From: Rhynchosporium graminicola
Taxonomy: Eukaryota; Ascomycota; Leotiomycetes; Helotiales; Ploettnerulaceae
DNA: 64,000 nucleotides
NCBI GenBank assembly: GCA_900074885.1
Contig: FJUW01000047.1
Location: 62,001 to 126,000 of the forward strand
Direction: 5' to 3'
Below the pieces are notes generated by a model, which saw only the letters and a program-made list of their open reading frames with translations, was not told the DNA's origin and made no database searches. The position numbers and the translations under genes were made by a program. Positions 1-12,770 of this stretch are shown here, one piece after another. How positions within the stretch are numbered: the stretch's first letter is position 1; the number at the start of each line of letters is the position of its first letter.

Positions 1-32
1 ATCGAAACGTCTAGTAATAGTATAGCGTAAAG

Positions 33-275
33 TGTGACGCTTACTCTAGAAAGGTCTCACGTATTACCTAATAAGTAAGACCTCATATTATATAGAATAT
101 GAAGTAGTAAGAATCAACTTAGAATCTATAACTAAGGAGTAAAGAAGTAGAGATAGAAAGGAAGTATATATATGAAAAGGGGCTCCTAAACTCTACTTGT
201 GTAATCTCGCTTAGCAGTAAGTGTTTCCACTAATAGGGGGAAACCTCTAAACCTCTAATCTAACTAGTCGTCATA
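33..275 (-). repeat. LTR 1 of gypsy element E1
   Basis: 243-bp terminal repeat, nearly identical to 11,944-12,185 and 20,061-20,303. It starts TGTGACG and ends CGTCATA, the RIP form of CGTCACA. The preceding TAAAG (28-32) is the left target-site duplication. The adjacent C-run at about 279-288 is the polypurine tract read on the minus strand, so this is the 3' LTR of the minus-strand element. Confidence 0.88.
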
Positions 276-1841
276 CTACTCCCCCCTCCGAAAAAAGCTC
301 GCCCTCGAGCGTTAGTCTATCTCCTTATTACTATTAAGATAGTCGTAATCGTTAATTCTATCGTAGAAAGTATTTAGCTAATCAGGGAGCTTTATAAGGG
401 GACCTGCTTATATCAGGTTATCGAGGTAGAATTACTAGAGCTTTATAAGAGCGTACTTAATATCTGAAGTATTATACCACGTGAGATCGACGTCTTAATT
501 TAACTAGGAGACGCGGTAAGAGAGATTACCGCGCTGCTTATAGCACGCTAGTACGTTCTCTATTTCCTATTTGTTATCGCTAGTAATATTAATTAGTAGT
601 AGTAGTAGTAACGTTTATCCAGGCAATAGGTCATTAGTATACCTACGTAACTTCGATATAGGGAAGATATTATATACTTTTATACTTATAGGGAGCTCTA
701 AATAGTAAGAGCTTCTAACTTTTTCAACTATACGGAAAGGTCTATTAGTTAGGAAGTCGAGTTTTTTGCTAAGTCGAGTACTTATAAAGTAGCGTATATC
801 TAGCTAAATAAGATCGTCTATAATAAAGTCGACTTTATAGCGTAAGCGATTATAAGATCAGGATATCTTAGTTTATGCGCGTAAGAGGCTTGATTAGGCG
901 GTAGTCCATATAGCTCGTAGTCGGCTAGCGTATTCGATAGCTTATTAAGTATTCAGCTTATCAGAAGGAGTAGCTAAGTTAAGTAAATCGGATTTCTAAT
1001 TCCAGTTAACGCGCGGAGCGTAACTATATACTACCTCGAAGAGTGAGAGACCTCTAAGGGAGTCGTGAGGGAGGGTTATCTGAGTATAGTCTATAATAGG
1101 TAAGAATTCCGACTAGTCGTCTTAATAGTAAGAGATAAAAGGTCGTAATTAGCGCTAGAGGTATTAGTTATAGATTTCCGTCTAGCTATCTGTCTAGGGG
1201 TAGTCTGCTGAAGAAAGCTATCTTTTAGTACCTAGAATTATATAAATAGCTATCTAAAAGCGTAAAACGAATTAAGGGACTCTATTAGATATAACAGTTA
1301 GTAGAGCTCCGAAATAGTAGTATATATAGTACAAGTAGAGCTTTGCAGAGTCGCGCGCATCGGAGGTCTTTCGGTATAGAATACTAATTGCTTATTTACT
1401 GAAACGATCTATAAATACGAGGACGTTATTATAACTATACTTATCGCGATTAAAACTATAGTAATCGACTATAATATGCTCCTATAGACGTGATAGCACT
1501 AGTAAGGGCTATAGGAGTCCGGGCTTCTTATCTCGTAGCACTTAAATTCGTTAGTAAGTATAGTAGTTGCGGTAGTACTAGTTAATAGTTAAAGCGATTC
1601 CGTACTAGTAGTACTATAATAATAGGAGTTATAAAGTCTTCTTTGCACTTAGATAGGCGATCTCTAATCAGTCGTATACTTCGCGTATAAGTAGCGTGCG
1701 AAAGTATAAAACGTTAGGTACGATTAATCTTCCTTTATAGAGTAGAAGATCTTTTTCTATAGTTAGTTTTCCAGGAGTAGCAGAGAGAGCTTGTTTTCGC
1801 AGTACTTAGAGTAATAGTATAGTACGATTAGTATCGAGTAC

Positions 1842-2046
1842 TGTTGGTCCATATGTTGGTCCATAGTCACGTGTTAGTCGAGTATCTGCACCGGGGTTTA
1901 GCCGGCCAGATATATCTCCCTTACGGAGTCTCGACTACCTAGGAAAGACAGCTACGATACAACAGATAATACTACTACTATTATCACTGTACTTTAGCTC
2001 ACGCAGACTACTTGATTATACGTACTACGACAGAGTAATACTAATA
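1842..2046 (+). repeat. 5' LTR of copia element E2
   Basis: 205-bp repeat matching 7,916-8,120 with scattered differences, mostly C/T or G/A as expected from RIP. It begins TGTTGG, directly after target duplication AGTAC. Confidence 0.92.
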
Positions 2047-2479
2047 TTAATCAATAGACGTATAGATCATTTCACTCTTTAAAAGTAATCAAATTCTTAG
2101 ATTCTAAGAATTCCGACTACTGAAAAGAGCGCGCTAGTAAATCTTGAAGAGTAGAGATATCTACTATAGTAATAGCTCAAGTACTAGAGAAGATATAGTC
2201 TTTTCTATACTATTTAACTTGAATTACTAAGATAATTTGCCTGGATTCTACCTGCGACACGGTCAAAGGATTCGAATTCTAGCATATTATACTACTATTA
2301 CCTTCTACGTACTTACCTACGTACTTACCTTCTACGTACTTCGATTACTACCGCAACCCGACTTCAAAGAACGCGCTTTTAAGTTGCGCCGAAAACTCGA
2401 AGTCAAAACTTGAACGCGCTACGCTAGCGCTTCCTATTACTATATAACACTTAAGAATAACTCTATAACTACTATTCTA

Positions 2480-5400
2480 AATAACCTCGGAATAGCACTA
2501 AAACACTTATACGAATCAGACCTTTAATATAGTAAGAGATAATAATACTACCGAAGGTAGTACTCCCGGTAGTACTCCCGATATACCTGCCGGTAAGGAC
2601 CTACTAGAACCGGAGACTATACGGAAACAGGGAGAAGATCTTATTAGATAAATCAAGAGCTCCGACTATATAGATAGACCCCTATACTCCTTATTTAAGG
2701 AGATCTACGAAAGTTAGATAGTAGACTCTTTTAAGTCTATTAAGAAATCGTTAAATAATGACCTTATATTCACCTTACGTACTAAAGGCGTATTTATCGA
2801 AGAAGGCGACGAACCTGCGTAGGAGCTATATAAGCTTCTATATACTCTATGGAATACTATACGTAGTAGTTGGACTTTGAAGGAGCTAGAGAGTATAGTA
2901 GGAGTGAAGATACTCTCTGAACGACTATAGTATATAGTATTAAACCTATTAGTACTAGAGAAGCAGATATCTGCGTAGTAATAGTAAGATAAGAGAGAGA
3001 AGGAGATAATAAACGATATAGCTACTTAATAAGACGAGTTAGAGTATAAGAGATTAAAGAAAGAGTTCTATAGACTGCGATAAAGACGCTATACTATACT
3101 CGGCTTACTTCCTATTAGCGAATTCGACTTTAATAAAGAATACTACGAACCTCTATAATAAGACTGAGATTCTACCGAAGGAGTATAGTAATATAAAAAG
3201 ACCTTCTTTAACTAGAATAGAGAAGAGTAGCGATACTATAGAAAGCGTATACCGAAGAATACGGGGAGTGGAAGAGGAGGAGCTAGAGGAGGAGGAAGCT
3301 ACTAAGGAGGAGAAGGCTCCTAAGGAGGAGGAAGAGGAGGAGGAGGAGGAGGAGGAGGAGGAGATAGCTACTAAGGAGCTAGAGGAGGAGAGGGAGAGTA
3401 CTATAATATAGTATAGAAGGAGAAGGAGAAGTCGTATAGAAAGGAGATCGCTAGCTTCTCATATATATTTCCAGAAGAGATGAAATTTAAGGGAGACGGA
3501 GATAGCTTCAGTAGTAAGGTCAGAATATTCTACGACGCCTGCTTAAGAGCCGAGATTCCACCGGAGGAGTATAGTAAGGCGTTTCTATTAATACTAAAAG
3601 GCGCTGCTCTCTAATACTACTATTATAATCTGAATAGTATCCCTAGAACCTCTCTTATTATTAAATTCGATATTATACTAAAGAATATAATAGATTAGTT
3701 TAAGAGCGAGGAGTTTAGTAGATCTTTACTAACTATATGGAACCTTCTTACCCTTAAATCGATTAAGGAGAAGAACTTTAGAAAGACGACTTCAGAATAC
3801 TTTAATATACTCTCTACGTAGATTAGAGAGCTAAGTTATAGTATACCCTTTGAATTACGCTATGAGAAGTTCGTTATAAATAAGATTATTACTACCTGCT
3901 AAAGCTCGGAAGCTTACTAAATTACTTTAGCTTAACTTGTAACTTCTACTAAAAAGACGATTACTTCTATCAGAACCTCTATCGTTAACTATAAGTACGT
4001 ATACTCTATAACTAGTACTACTTTCTATACTAATCGAAAATTCCGAAGCGATTCTGATAAAGGATAAGTATATAGAGAGAAGGAAGATAATAAAAGGCGA
4101 TTCAGAATATAAGGAGAGAAGAAGATAAATACGCTAGATAAGGAAGGTAACGCTAAGAAGTACTAGGTATATAATACTACGGATCATATATCCTTCGACT
4201 ATATAGTAGAAGAAAGAGAGAAGACTAAGGAGAAGTTTAAGGCGAAGAACTCTTCTAAGTTCAAAGGTAACTTTAGAAGAGTCTTTAAGAAGGCATATAG
4301 ATAATATATCGCAGAGTATAAGAGTACAGAAGACGAGTATATAGCTATTACCTTTACCTCATGCGAAGCCGGGAGCGATATAGACTACGATTCCGACGCT
4401 TAGCCGGAAGCTCTATTTATAACTTCTATAGGACCTATCTTAGTAGTAGCTGTATAGCTAATAATAGAAACCCTAGTAAATACGGCTTTTAAACACCTAT
4501 TAGATACTGCTGAAGAAGCTACGGAAGAGAACCTGACCGCAGAGATAATAATAAGTAGCCCCTGATATAATTCGTTAGTTTTTCATAGAATTATAATCGA
4601 TACTAGAGTAGTAAAAGTATCTATAGTAGGTAAAGGTCAATACGAAGCCTATAAGGCTCTATATAAGGCTGAACTCTTACCTTCCTATGGAATAAATATT
4701 AAATTCGGTATTAGTAAGGCTACTTCTATTAGTATAATAATTATACCTTCTCTAATTAGAAAGATCCAATTTAAGGTTATAGCTATAGATACCCCGTTTC
4801 TACTCTGTTTAGATGATATAGATAAGCTCAGAGTTATATTAGATAATCTTCGTAACGTACTCGTTACGCTATAGGGAGATATACTAGTTATATAGAGATT
4901 CGGCTACCTTTTCTTACTCTGGAAGGAGTTACTTAAGATATATATTACAGAGTGCTTCTAGTCGAATATAAGAGTACTTACGGAGACGGATTTACGTCGA
5001 CTTTACTACTGATTCGGACACCCCTTAGTAAGAAAGCTGGAAGATTTACTATAATAGGCCGGTCACGAGTATAACTTAGGGGTACTAAAGGAGCTTACTA
5101 AGCTCTATAAGCACTACTAGCTATACGGAAGATCGCTAAGCAGATTTAAGTTTAAGCTCTATAATACTAATAATATATACTTTAATTACGAAGTAGTAAT
5201 CGATATTATATAACTAGATAGTTAGTAAGTCTTATATATAGTCGACTAAGGTACTACCTTTCAGAATAGAGGTTTTCTTACTAATATATCTACAGAATAC
5301 GTATAGAACCGATTTAAGCAGGTATAGATAGATACCTACCTTAGACTACCGGATTTTATCGTTATAGACGCAGGTACGTAATTTAAATTAAAAGAATTCG

Positions 5401-7720
5401 TATAGAGTACTAAGATAGAGGGTTCTATAGTTAAAGTTATACCTATGGAGGCTTACTACTCTATTAGCAAGGTAGAGAGATACTACGGCCCTCTGAAGAG
5501 AGCTTATACGATAATTCGTAAGGAATTACCGCACCTTAGTCAAGATATAGCACTATAGATAATATTCTACGTAATTAACTATATTTCTGGACCTAGTGGA
5601 ATTATACCTATTTTGCTAGTATTTAGAGTATATCCCAGAATAGTAGAGATAGACGCACCTTCGCTATTAGTCTCCCAACGAGCTACTGCACTTCATAAGG
5701 CTATAGAAGAGATTCGCAAACTATAGAGTCGTTAGTAAGTTAATAATACCCTGAATACTCGAAATAGACCTAGTTCTATAGTAGTAAGAGACCTTCTATT
5801 GAATTCTCTAGTACTAGTTTAGAGAGAGAAAAGCTTCTGGGATAGACCTTAGCTACTTATTTCTATAGATAGAGAGAACTATATAGTAGAAATCGATAGC
5901 GGACTAATAACCTTTCGCTCTACGTCGATTAAACTATAGTACGAAGAAGATATCGATTCTAACGAACTAGAGAGTATTATACCTGAAATTATACTCTTAC
6001 TACTCTCTATCTTACTCCTAGGAGTATTATCACTTAGTACTACTAAGTTAAATCGACTTATACTAGTACTAAAGAAGTAACCTTATCGAGATCGACGAAA
6101 GCTAATTCGATTTAGAGATAATAACGTTGAAGTTTACTTGAATTATACGAATGAATTATTTATTAGTTTCCTAGTAGTAGAACCTTAATACGCTGCGTTA
6201 AGACGTAAGGAGATTAACGGTTTAATCGCTGTAGAGATCTTTAAATTAGTCTATAAAGATAAATTACTAGCCGGAGCTAGGGTCTTTAACGCTAAATTTA
6301 TTAACTAGATAAAATTTAAAGGTATACAGAAGGCCTACGAGAAGTCTAGACTAGTTATATAAGCGTATAACGACTCTGGAAAGAACTAAGTACTTATTAT
6401 ATTACTAACTATTCAACGAGTCAGCTAACGACTACTACTAGTATACGCAGTTATACACCCTGAGTTTAAAGTATATAGCTATGATATTACATAAGCTTAT
6501 ACTTAGTCTACATTATACTTAATACGTGACTTCTTTATGCGCCCTCTAAAGGAGATTCTAGCTTAGCTATATTAGTTTTTGCGGTACGTTAGGCCTATAT
6601 ATAGTATACTAGAATCAGTAAACTATTAGTTCGGTATATACTATAGACATAAGATCAAGAAGCTCTATATAGTACTATCGATATTCGATACGTATCTACT
6701 ATCTGTTTCAGGTGAAGCTAGTATAGGAGCTCTTAGTCTTCAGATTAACGATACCTTCTTCGTTAGTAATAAGACCTTTATAGACGCAGAAGAGAGAGAG
6801 CTATAGAAAGCCGGATTTAAGTCGAACAAGAGAGAATAGTTAACTACTTTATACCTAATTAACTTCAATAGAGGTTATATTACCTTAGAAACTAACAGCT
6901 CTATTCGATTGTCTTAATAATCGTACGATAAGACGTTAAGAATAATTAAGAAGGAACTAGTTAATCTTACTAACTCCTATAGAGGTATATAATAAGGTCT
7001 TAACTAAATCGAGCAATTTGCCGCCTAGAGAGCTAGAGGTTTATACTTAGTAATTATTTCTCAGCCGGAAGTATTATTTAATATCTCTTTTGCTGCTTAA
7101 ACTATGAATCCGATAGAGAAAGACTTTAAGCTCTTAAATAAGAGAATCTTATAGTAAAAGCTCAATTATAGTAAAGGTCTCCGATACGTTAAATTAGATA
7201 AGAAGTCTCTTAAACTCGTTATATTTACTAATAGTTTATTTACTAATTTGAAAGACTTTTACTCTTAAATTAGCTATATCTGCGTACTTATAGATAAGTA
7301 TAATAAGGTAAACGTTATTTACTAGTCTTCGGTCTACTATAAGAGAGTTACTAGATCTGTACTAGCCTCTGAACTATACGCTATATCAGAAGGTTTTAAT
7401 ATAGCCGGGGCTATTAAGACTACTATTAAGCAGATCATAGAGATCACGGTATTACTTTTAATTATAGTTACCGATTCTAAATCTTTATACGACTACGTAG
7501 TACGACTTAATACTATAAGAGAGAAGAGATTGATAATCGACCTTATATATCTACGTTAGGCGTACGAAAGAAAGGAGATATCGGAGGTGATTTAGGTAGC
7601 AGGGCTAGATAACCCTACGGATATAATAACTAAGACAAATTGCAACGGAGCTTTAAAGCAGCTATTATATACGAATCAATTAGTTATTAAGCCTATGGAA
7701 TAGGTAGATAGAGGGAATTT
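2480..7720 (+). pseudogene. Decayed copia gag-pol polyprotein
   Basis: Long plus-strand conceptual frames survive between RIP stops. At 3,480-3,930 there is a gag-like frame rich in charged and aromatic residues. At 4,580-4,960 an aspartic-protease-like segment begins IDTR in place of the usual IDTG. Around 5,330-5,640 an integrase core reads V-I-D-AGT. At 6,200-6,800 the RVT_2-type reverse transcriptase contains VYSYDIT followed by AYT, with stops where Gln is expected. At 7,300-7,650 a copia RNase H reads TDSKSLYDYV then EKRLIIDL. Stops fall at CAA/CAG- or TGG-derived codons, as RIP predicts. A purine-only low-complexity tract (about 3,262-3,415) lies between the N-terminal part and the gag core. 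Confidence 0.88.
3262..3415 (+). repeat. GGA-rich purine tract in copia gag
   Basis: Imperfect GGA/GGAGGAA low-complexity run inside the copia element, far richer in G than its surroundings. Read in frame it gives Gly- or Glu-rich repeats. Purine runs contain few CpA or TpG sites, so they can escape RIP. Confidence 0.8.
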
Positions 7721-7915
7721 GGATGACTTGAAGCCGGAAGAGAGCCTGTGAGGCGTTTAGTTCAGTCATCTAATCTTTGGAATCACGTGGAAACCTGTAT
7801 ACTACATAATACTTCTGCACGAGTAGTACTACGGTACTACTCTTGCTAGAAGGCAAAAAGCGTTGCTTTCATACGGAGAAGTAGATAGTTTGGAGCTACT
7901 TTAAAGTACTCCTAG

Positions 7916-8120
7916 TGTTGGTCCATATGTTGGTCTATAGTCACGTGTTAGTCGAGTATCTGCACCGGGGTTTAGCCGGCCAGATATATCTCCCTTACGG
8001 AGTCTCGACTACCTAGGAAAGATAGCCACGATACAACAGATAATACCACTACTATTATCACTGTACTTTGGCTCACGCAGACTACTTGATTGTACGTACT
8101 ACGACAGAGTGATACCAATA
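7916..8120 (+). repeat. 3' LTR of copia element E2
   Basis: 205-bp partner of 1,842-2,046, ending CCAATA and followed by target duplication AGTAC (8,121-8,125). It retains more CpA/TpG than the 5' LTR, so the two LTRs were hit unequally by RIP. Confidence 0.92.
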
Positions 8121-10073
8121 AGTACTTATTATACTATAGAGAAAACTAGCGATAGGTCAGCGACTTCTAAGGCGTTAATAAGTTTAAAGCTATCTATAGA
8201 ATCAGAACTATTCCGGAGGTTACTCGTAAGTAGTACTAGATCGATTTAGTCTTCGCGTAGTAGTTATTATAAACGTTAGGCTCTCTTAGCGTTATTTTAA
8301 TCGTCTAATTTATCTATTCTACGAGAGAGAGCGTTAGTAAGTAGATTATACTTCCTAGGTCGATAGGTAATTATAAAGTTATAATCTGCGAGTAGCTCTA
8401 CTTATCGTACTTATTATACGTTTAACTACTTAGAGGTCATAAAGTACTTAAGAGCTTTATAGTTAGTAATAACGCGGATCTAATATAGTACGCCTGCGAG
8501 ATCAGATCTCTAGTTACTAAAAGATCGTATAATTACGAGTATTTCCTTATTATAGATAGCGTAATTAAGCTCGGCTAGTAGTATAGTCTTAGAGAAGTAA
8601 GCTACTAGGAACTAGTCTTTATCGTGCTATTATAATAGTACACTTACTATTACTCCGTTACTAGTATCTATTTCGATTATATAAGGTAGATCTTACTAAT
8701 AGTAATAGAGAAGTAGTACCGAAGTAAGAGCGTACTTTAAGTAATCAAAGGTATCTTTATACTCTCTAGCGAACCGAAATAATACGTTATTTTTAGTAAG
8801 TTATATAAGAGGTTTCGCGATTATTCCGTAGTCTTTAATAAATCGCTAGTAAAAGTTACAAAAACCTAAGAACGATTATACGCCCTTAACTATAGTTAGA
8901 TAGTTCTAAGATCGTATAATATTAACCTTTTTAAAGTCTACTTTAATTCCAGAAGTAGAGATAATAAATATAAGGTATTTAGTATAAGTAATATTAAATT
9001 CACACTTCTTAAGGTTAGCTTATAATCTAGCGTCTTACAATCGTTATAATACCTTATGTACATATAATTAATACTATAGTAGGTCGTTAGAGTAGATTAG
9101 AATATTATCTAAATATACTATATAGAAGTCGTCTAGGTAGTCGAATAAGATATTATTTATATACCGCTAGTACGTCGCAGGGCCGTTAGTTAGACCGAAT
9201 AGTAGCACCTTATATTTATACGCTCTATAGCAGGTCCGGAAGGTTATATACTCTTTAGAGGCTAGATCTATTCGAATTCAGTAGAAAGCTTAGCGAATAT
9301 CTAGTTTAGTAAAGATCTTAGCGGTAGAGATTCTAGCTAGCGTTTTGTTAATTAATAGTAGTAGGTATTAATCCTTCCTCGTAAGGTTATTAAGTATACG
9401 AAAGTCTATATAGAACTATAGACTTCTATTAGCTTTTTTAACGAAAAGAATAAGTATAGCGTATAGTACTTAAGAAGGTTTAATAAAACCTTTAGCTAAG
9501 TTATTAGTAATATACGCCTTTACTACTTCAAGTTCTTTAGCTAATATCTTATATAAGGGGGAGTATTTAAAGCTCTTTTCGGCCCCTTTCTTAAGCTTAA
9601 TTCGGTAATCGCATAAACGATAAGGAGAGAGAATATCGCTAGCTTCCTTAGAAAAGACATATGCCTACTAGCTATACTCGTGAGGAATCTGTAATTCTGA
9701 ATCTAATTCGCTTAAGCTAATAGTAAATTACTAAGCGGTTTTGCGGCGTTCCGTAAGATCGATAGTTAAAGATACGATAGTAGTATTACGTTACTAATCT
9801 GCGATTCGGTCGTTAAGAAGCTTACTTATCTCGTGGAGAGTAATAGAGAAGATCTTATCGTTAGAAGACTTCTAGCGTTTATATAAGAGATAGAAGGCTA
9901 GGCCGCTGATTATATAGATCTCTAGCGTAGGAGGCTCTTAAAGAAGTCTAAGCGCACGAGGAGGTAGTCTTTACTGCTATTAGCGCTTCCGAAATGGCGT
10001 AATAGCTATATTTATACCTAGAGTAGCTTCTGTTAACTCGCGAGATAGTATTCCTAGTAACTATTAATCTATA

Positions 10074-11943
10074 TGTGACGGCGCATGGTATACGTGGCAG
10101 ATACGGGCCAGTATCGGTGCCTTAGGCATACCCTCCTTGTATATATAGAAGGTGCAGACTCCTTTAGAGCTCTGCATCTTTCTATTTCCTTCGTACCAGA
10201 CCATATAAGATCGCTCTTAGCCTCCCTACTTATTTTATTCCTACTTATATACTACCTTAAGTCTTATATCGTTATATTAAACAGAAAGATCAAGACCGCC
10301 GGGGATAGTATTAAATAATATCTCACCTAGAAAGCTCGATTATAAATGAACTCTTTAACCTCTTTATTAAGTGTTCTATTATCTTTATTACTTTAATATA
10401 GTTTCAGCGTATATACGTACTTATCTCGACTACGTATATAACTCTCTGATTCGATAGTTAGGCTTTTAAAAGAGCTAAGATTCCGGAGATCTCTTAGATA
10501 GCTAGAGATTTAGGTATAATCGACGCTTAGAAGCACTAGTTTTGCGAGTCACTCTCGGATACTCGAATTACCCCTCTTACGTAGGGTTATAATAGACGAA
10601 TTTTAGGTGGAAACTTCCCTTAAGGCCCTGATATTCACTATCCCCTTACCTGACTTTAAGTTTCCGAAAGTAGCTCTAATAGCGAAAAACCTTACTTTTA
10701 GGCTAGGACGAAGTAGCTTATTACCTTAGCGGAAATTATCAGAATCCGACTTATAATCCCTATACCCCGGTATAATCTATCTCCCTCGGCAGAATCGACC
10801 CCTCTCTACTAGAACCTTTAATTTAACTCTCTCTATATCTACTTAACTAAGATATCTGACTCTCCTTAATCTTTCGGCTTCTTCAGAATTCGATTTCGAC
10901 TTTCACTTCTTCTATAACTTTCAAGTATTCTATCACTTCGCTTAGCCTCGCTTACTATGCCTCCTAAGAAAGCTCAGCTAGCTCCTACGGCTTCTCCGGA
11001 ATACCCTCGCAGCTCCTCTGATTCCGTATCTACTATAGAATTACTTCAATCGATTGAAGACTATTAATTACAGATAGAATCGACTACTCGGGAGCTTTCT
11101 ATCGGTATTAGTCAGATCGAACAGATATTTGCCGAGTTTTTATATACTTAGGCATAATCGATAAACTCTGGACCTTTAGTAAACTCGGTATTATAATTAC
11201 CGATAGAACCTACCCCTGAACGCTCTTTAATTAATAATTTATAGACCTCCGGTAAATCGTAACTAACTGAAAGTATCGATAATCTTAATATAGAGATTAA
11301 CCTATCTTTTAGCTAATAGTATACTTCTATTTAGGACCGACTAGAAGTTAATTCAGACTGATACCCGACTACGCGTACCCGCAAAGCACTAGTCTAGGGC
11401 TCTACTTCTAGCCTTATAAGAGGTTACTTAGAACTATAGTATCTCTCGGAAATTACGCCTTTCTCCTCTGCGGAAGAGATAATTTTAGTACTTGCTTCTT
11501 ACTACCTTTCTGGACTCGAAACGGAGTAGTATTAGACTGAATTTCATAAGCTTTTAATAAAAAAGGAGTCCTTTTTGTAATTCCGTGCAAAGTTCTAAAG
11601 CTCGGCAATTCTCGGAGGTATAGCTGAATCAGAGTAGTACTTTTACCTCTGGCCGAAGCTTACTATACGGCTACGTATAGCTACCGCTCTAATTAAGTAC
11701 TCTTAGAAGACCGATTATTCAGCTATAGTCTCTTCTCTCACGGCACTCGATTTAGAACTCTCTCGACTACCTTTAATACCTCGAACTATTCTAGCTCTAC
11801 CGATAGTTAGTACGTCTTCTGAGCCCTTAATACCTATCGAGGAAGTATAGTATTACTACTATAAGAAGCACAGTCACTATAAGAGCGATTGTCCGACGAA
11901 GATAAAGAAGGAGTAATTTGCAAAAGGAATGATTTACGTCTTA
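10074..11943 (+). mobile_element. Plus-strand gypsy-type fragment: LTR-like leader plus gag
   Basis: Sequence unlike E1 begins at TGTGACGGCGC (10,074), where copy A stops matching copy B, and ends at LTR2 of E1 (11,944). The first 250 bp hold a TATA-like stretch and the only 77-codon frame of the block (10,085-10,318), and resemble an LTR or leader. From about 10,957 a plus-strand frame begins MPPKKAQ and continues through a gag-like sequence. It ends in a CCHC zinc-knuckle relic at about 11,849-11,898, read with Tyr where Cys is expected at the first positions. Pol and a second LTR are missing. I infer a 5' fragment of another gypsy family, truncated at LTR2. No target duplication was found. 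Confidence 0.6.
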
Positions 11944-12185
11944 TGTGACGCTTGCTCTAGAAAGGTCTCAAAACTACCTGAGTAATAAGACCTCATATTA
12001 CTATGAATATAAAGTAGTAAGAATCACTTGAGAATCTATAACTAAGGAGTAAAGAAGTAGAGATAGAAAGGAAGTATATATATGAAAAGGGGCTCCTAAA
12101 CTCTACTTGTGTAATCTCGCTTAGCAGTAAGTGTTTCCACTAATAGGGGGAAACCTCTAAACCTCTAATCTAACTAGTCGTCATA
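11944..12185 (-). repeat. LTR 2 (middle LTR) of gypsy element E1
   Basis: 242-bp copy of LTR1 and LTR3 with a few small indels near its left third. No TAAAG flanks it; the left neighbour is TCTTA. This fits an internal LTR shared by two tandem internal copies rather than an independent insertion. Confidence 0.85.
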
Positions 12186-12301
12186 CTACTCCCCCCTCCG
12201 AAAAAAGCTCGCCCTCGAGCGTTAGTCTATCTCCTTATTACTATTAAGGTAGTCGTAATTATTAATTCTATTATAGAAAGCTTTTAGCTAATTAGATAGT
12301 C

Positions 12302-12770
12302 TAGCAGGAGGTCTAGCTTATATTAGGTTATTAAGGTGGAATTATTATAGCTTAGCGGGAGCGTATTTAATATCTATAGCGTCGTACTATATAAGATCGA
12401 CGTCTTAATTTAACTAGGAAACTCGGTATAAGAGGCTATTACGCTACTTGCGGCACGCAAGTATATCTTCGATCTCCTATTTATCGTCACTAGTAATATT
12501 AATAAGTAGTAGTAGTAGTAAGATTTATCCTAATANTAGCAGGAGGTCTAGCTTACGTTAGGTTATTAAGGTGGAATTATTATAGCTTAGCGGGAGCGTA
12601 TTTAATATCTATAGCGTCGTACTATATAAGATCGACGTCTTAATTTAACTAGGAAACTCGGTATAAGAGGCTATTACGCTACTTGCGGCACGCAAGTATA
12701 TCTTCGATCTCCTATTTATCGTCACTAGTAATATTAATAAGTAGTAGTAGTAGTAAGATTTATCCTAATA
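12302..12770. repeat. Direct duplication of 234 bp around a single N
   Basis: Units 12,302-12,535 and 12,537-12,770 are nearly identical and separated only by an N at 12,536. This most likely marks two overlapping contig ends that were joined rather than merged. Confidence 0.9.

Larger units (their letters stand above)
1842..8120 (+). mobile_element. Ty1/copia retrotransposon nested in E1 (E2)
   Basis: A 6.3-kb element bounded by 205-bp LTRs (1,842-2,046 and 7,916-8,120) starting TGTTGG and ending CCAATA/CTAATA, RIP forms of CCAACA. AGTAC occurs immediately left (1,837-1,841) and right (8,121-8,125). The homologous position in E1 copy B (around 13,979-13,983) has a single AGTAC and no insert, so the empty site confirms the boundaries. 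Internal order on the plus strand is gag, protease, integrase, reverse transcriptase, RNase H, which is the Ty1/copia order. Every domain carries RIP stops, so the element is dead. Confidence 0.93.
276..10073 (-). pseudogene. Decayed gypsy pol, internal copy A of E1
   Basis: Minus-strand remnant of a gypsy polyprotein, split by the copia insertion at 1,842-8,120. Around 9,060-9,320 the complement translates to a recognisable reverse transcriptase. It has a KLDIR-AFY-IRI block, an FGLTNGPA block, and YLDNIL in place of the catalytic YLDDIL, with stop codons at former Gln codons. RNase H and integrase should lie to the left (about 300-1,840 and 8,130-8,900) by family order; I read those only loosely. 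It aligns throughout with 12,186-15,925 of copy B. At about 10,073 similarity to copy B ends abruptly, where an unrelated gag fragment begins. Non-functional. Confidence 0.8.

Noticed and set aside
10085..10318. 77-codon frame, the only one in the first 34 kb
   Set aside because: It lies in an LTR-like leader with a TATA stretch, before a gag relic. The hydrophobic translation has no family resemblance, so it is not called a gene.
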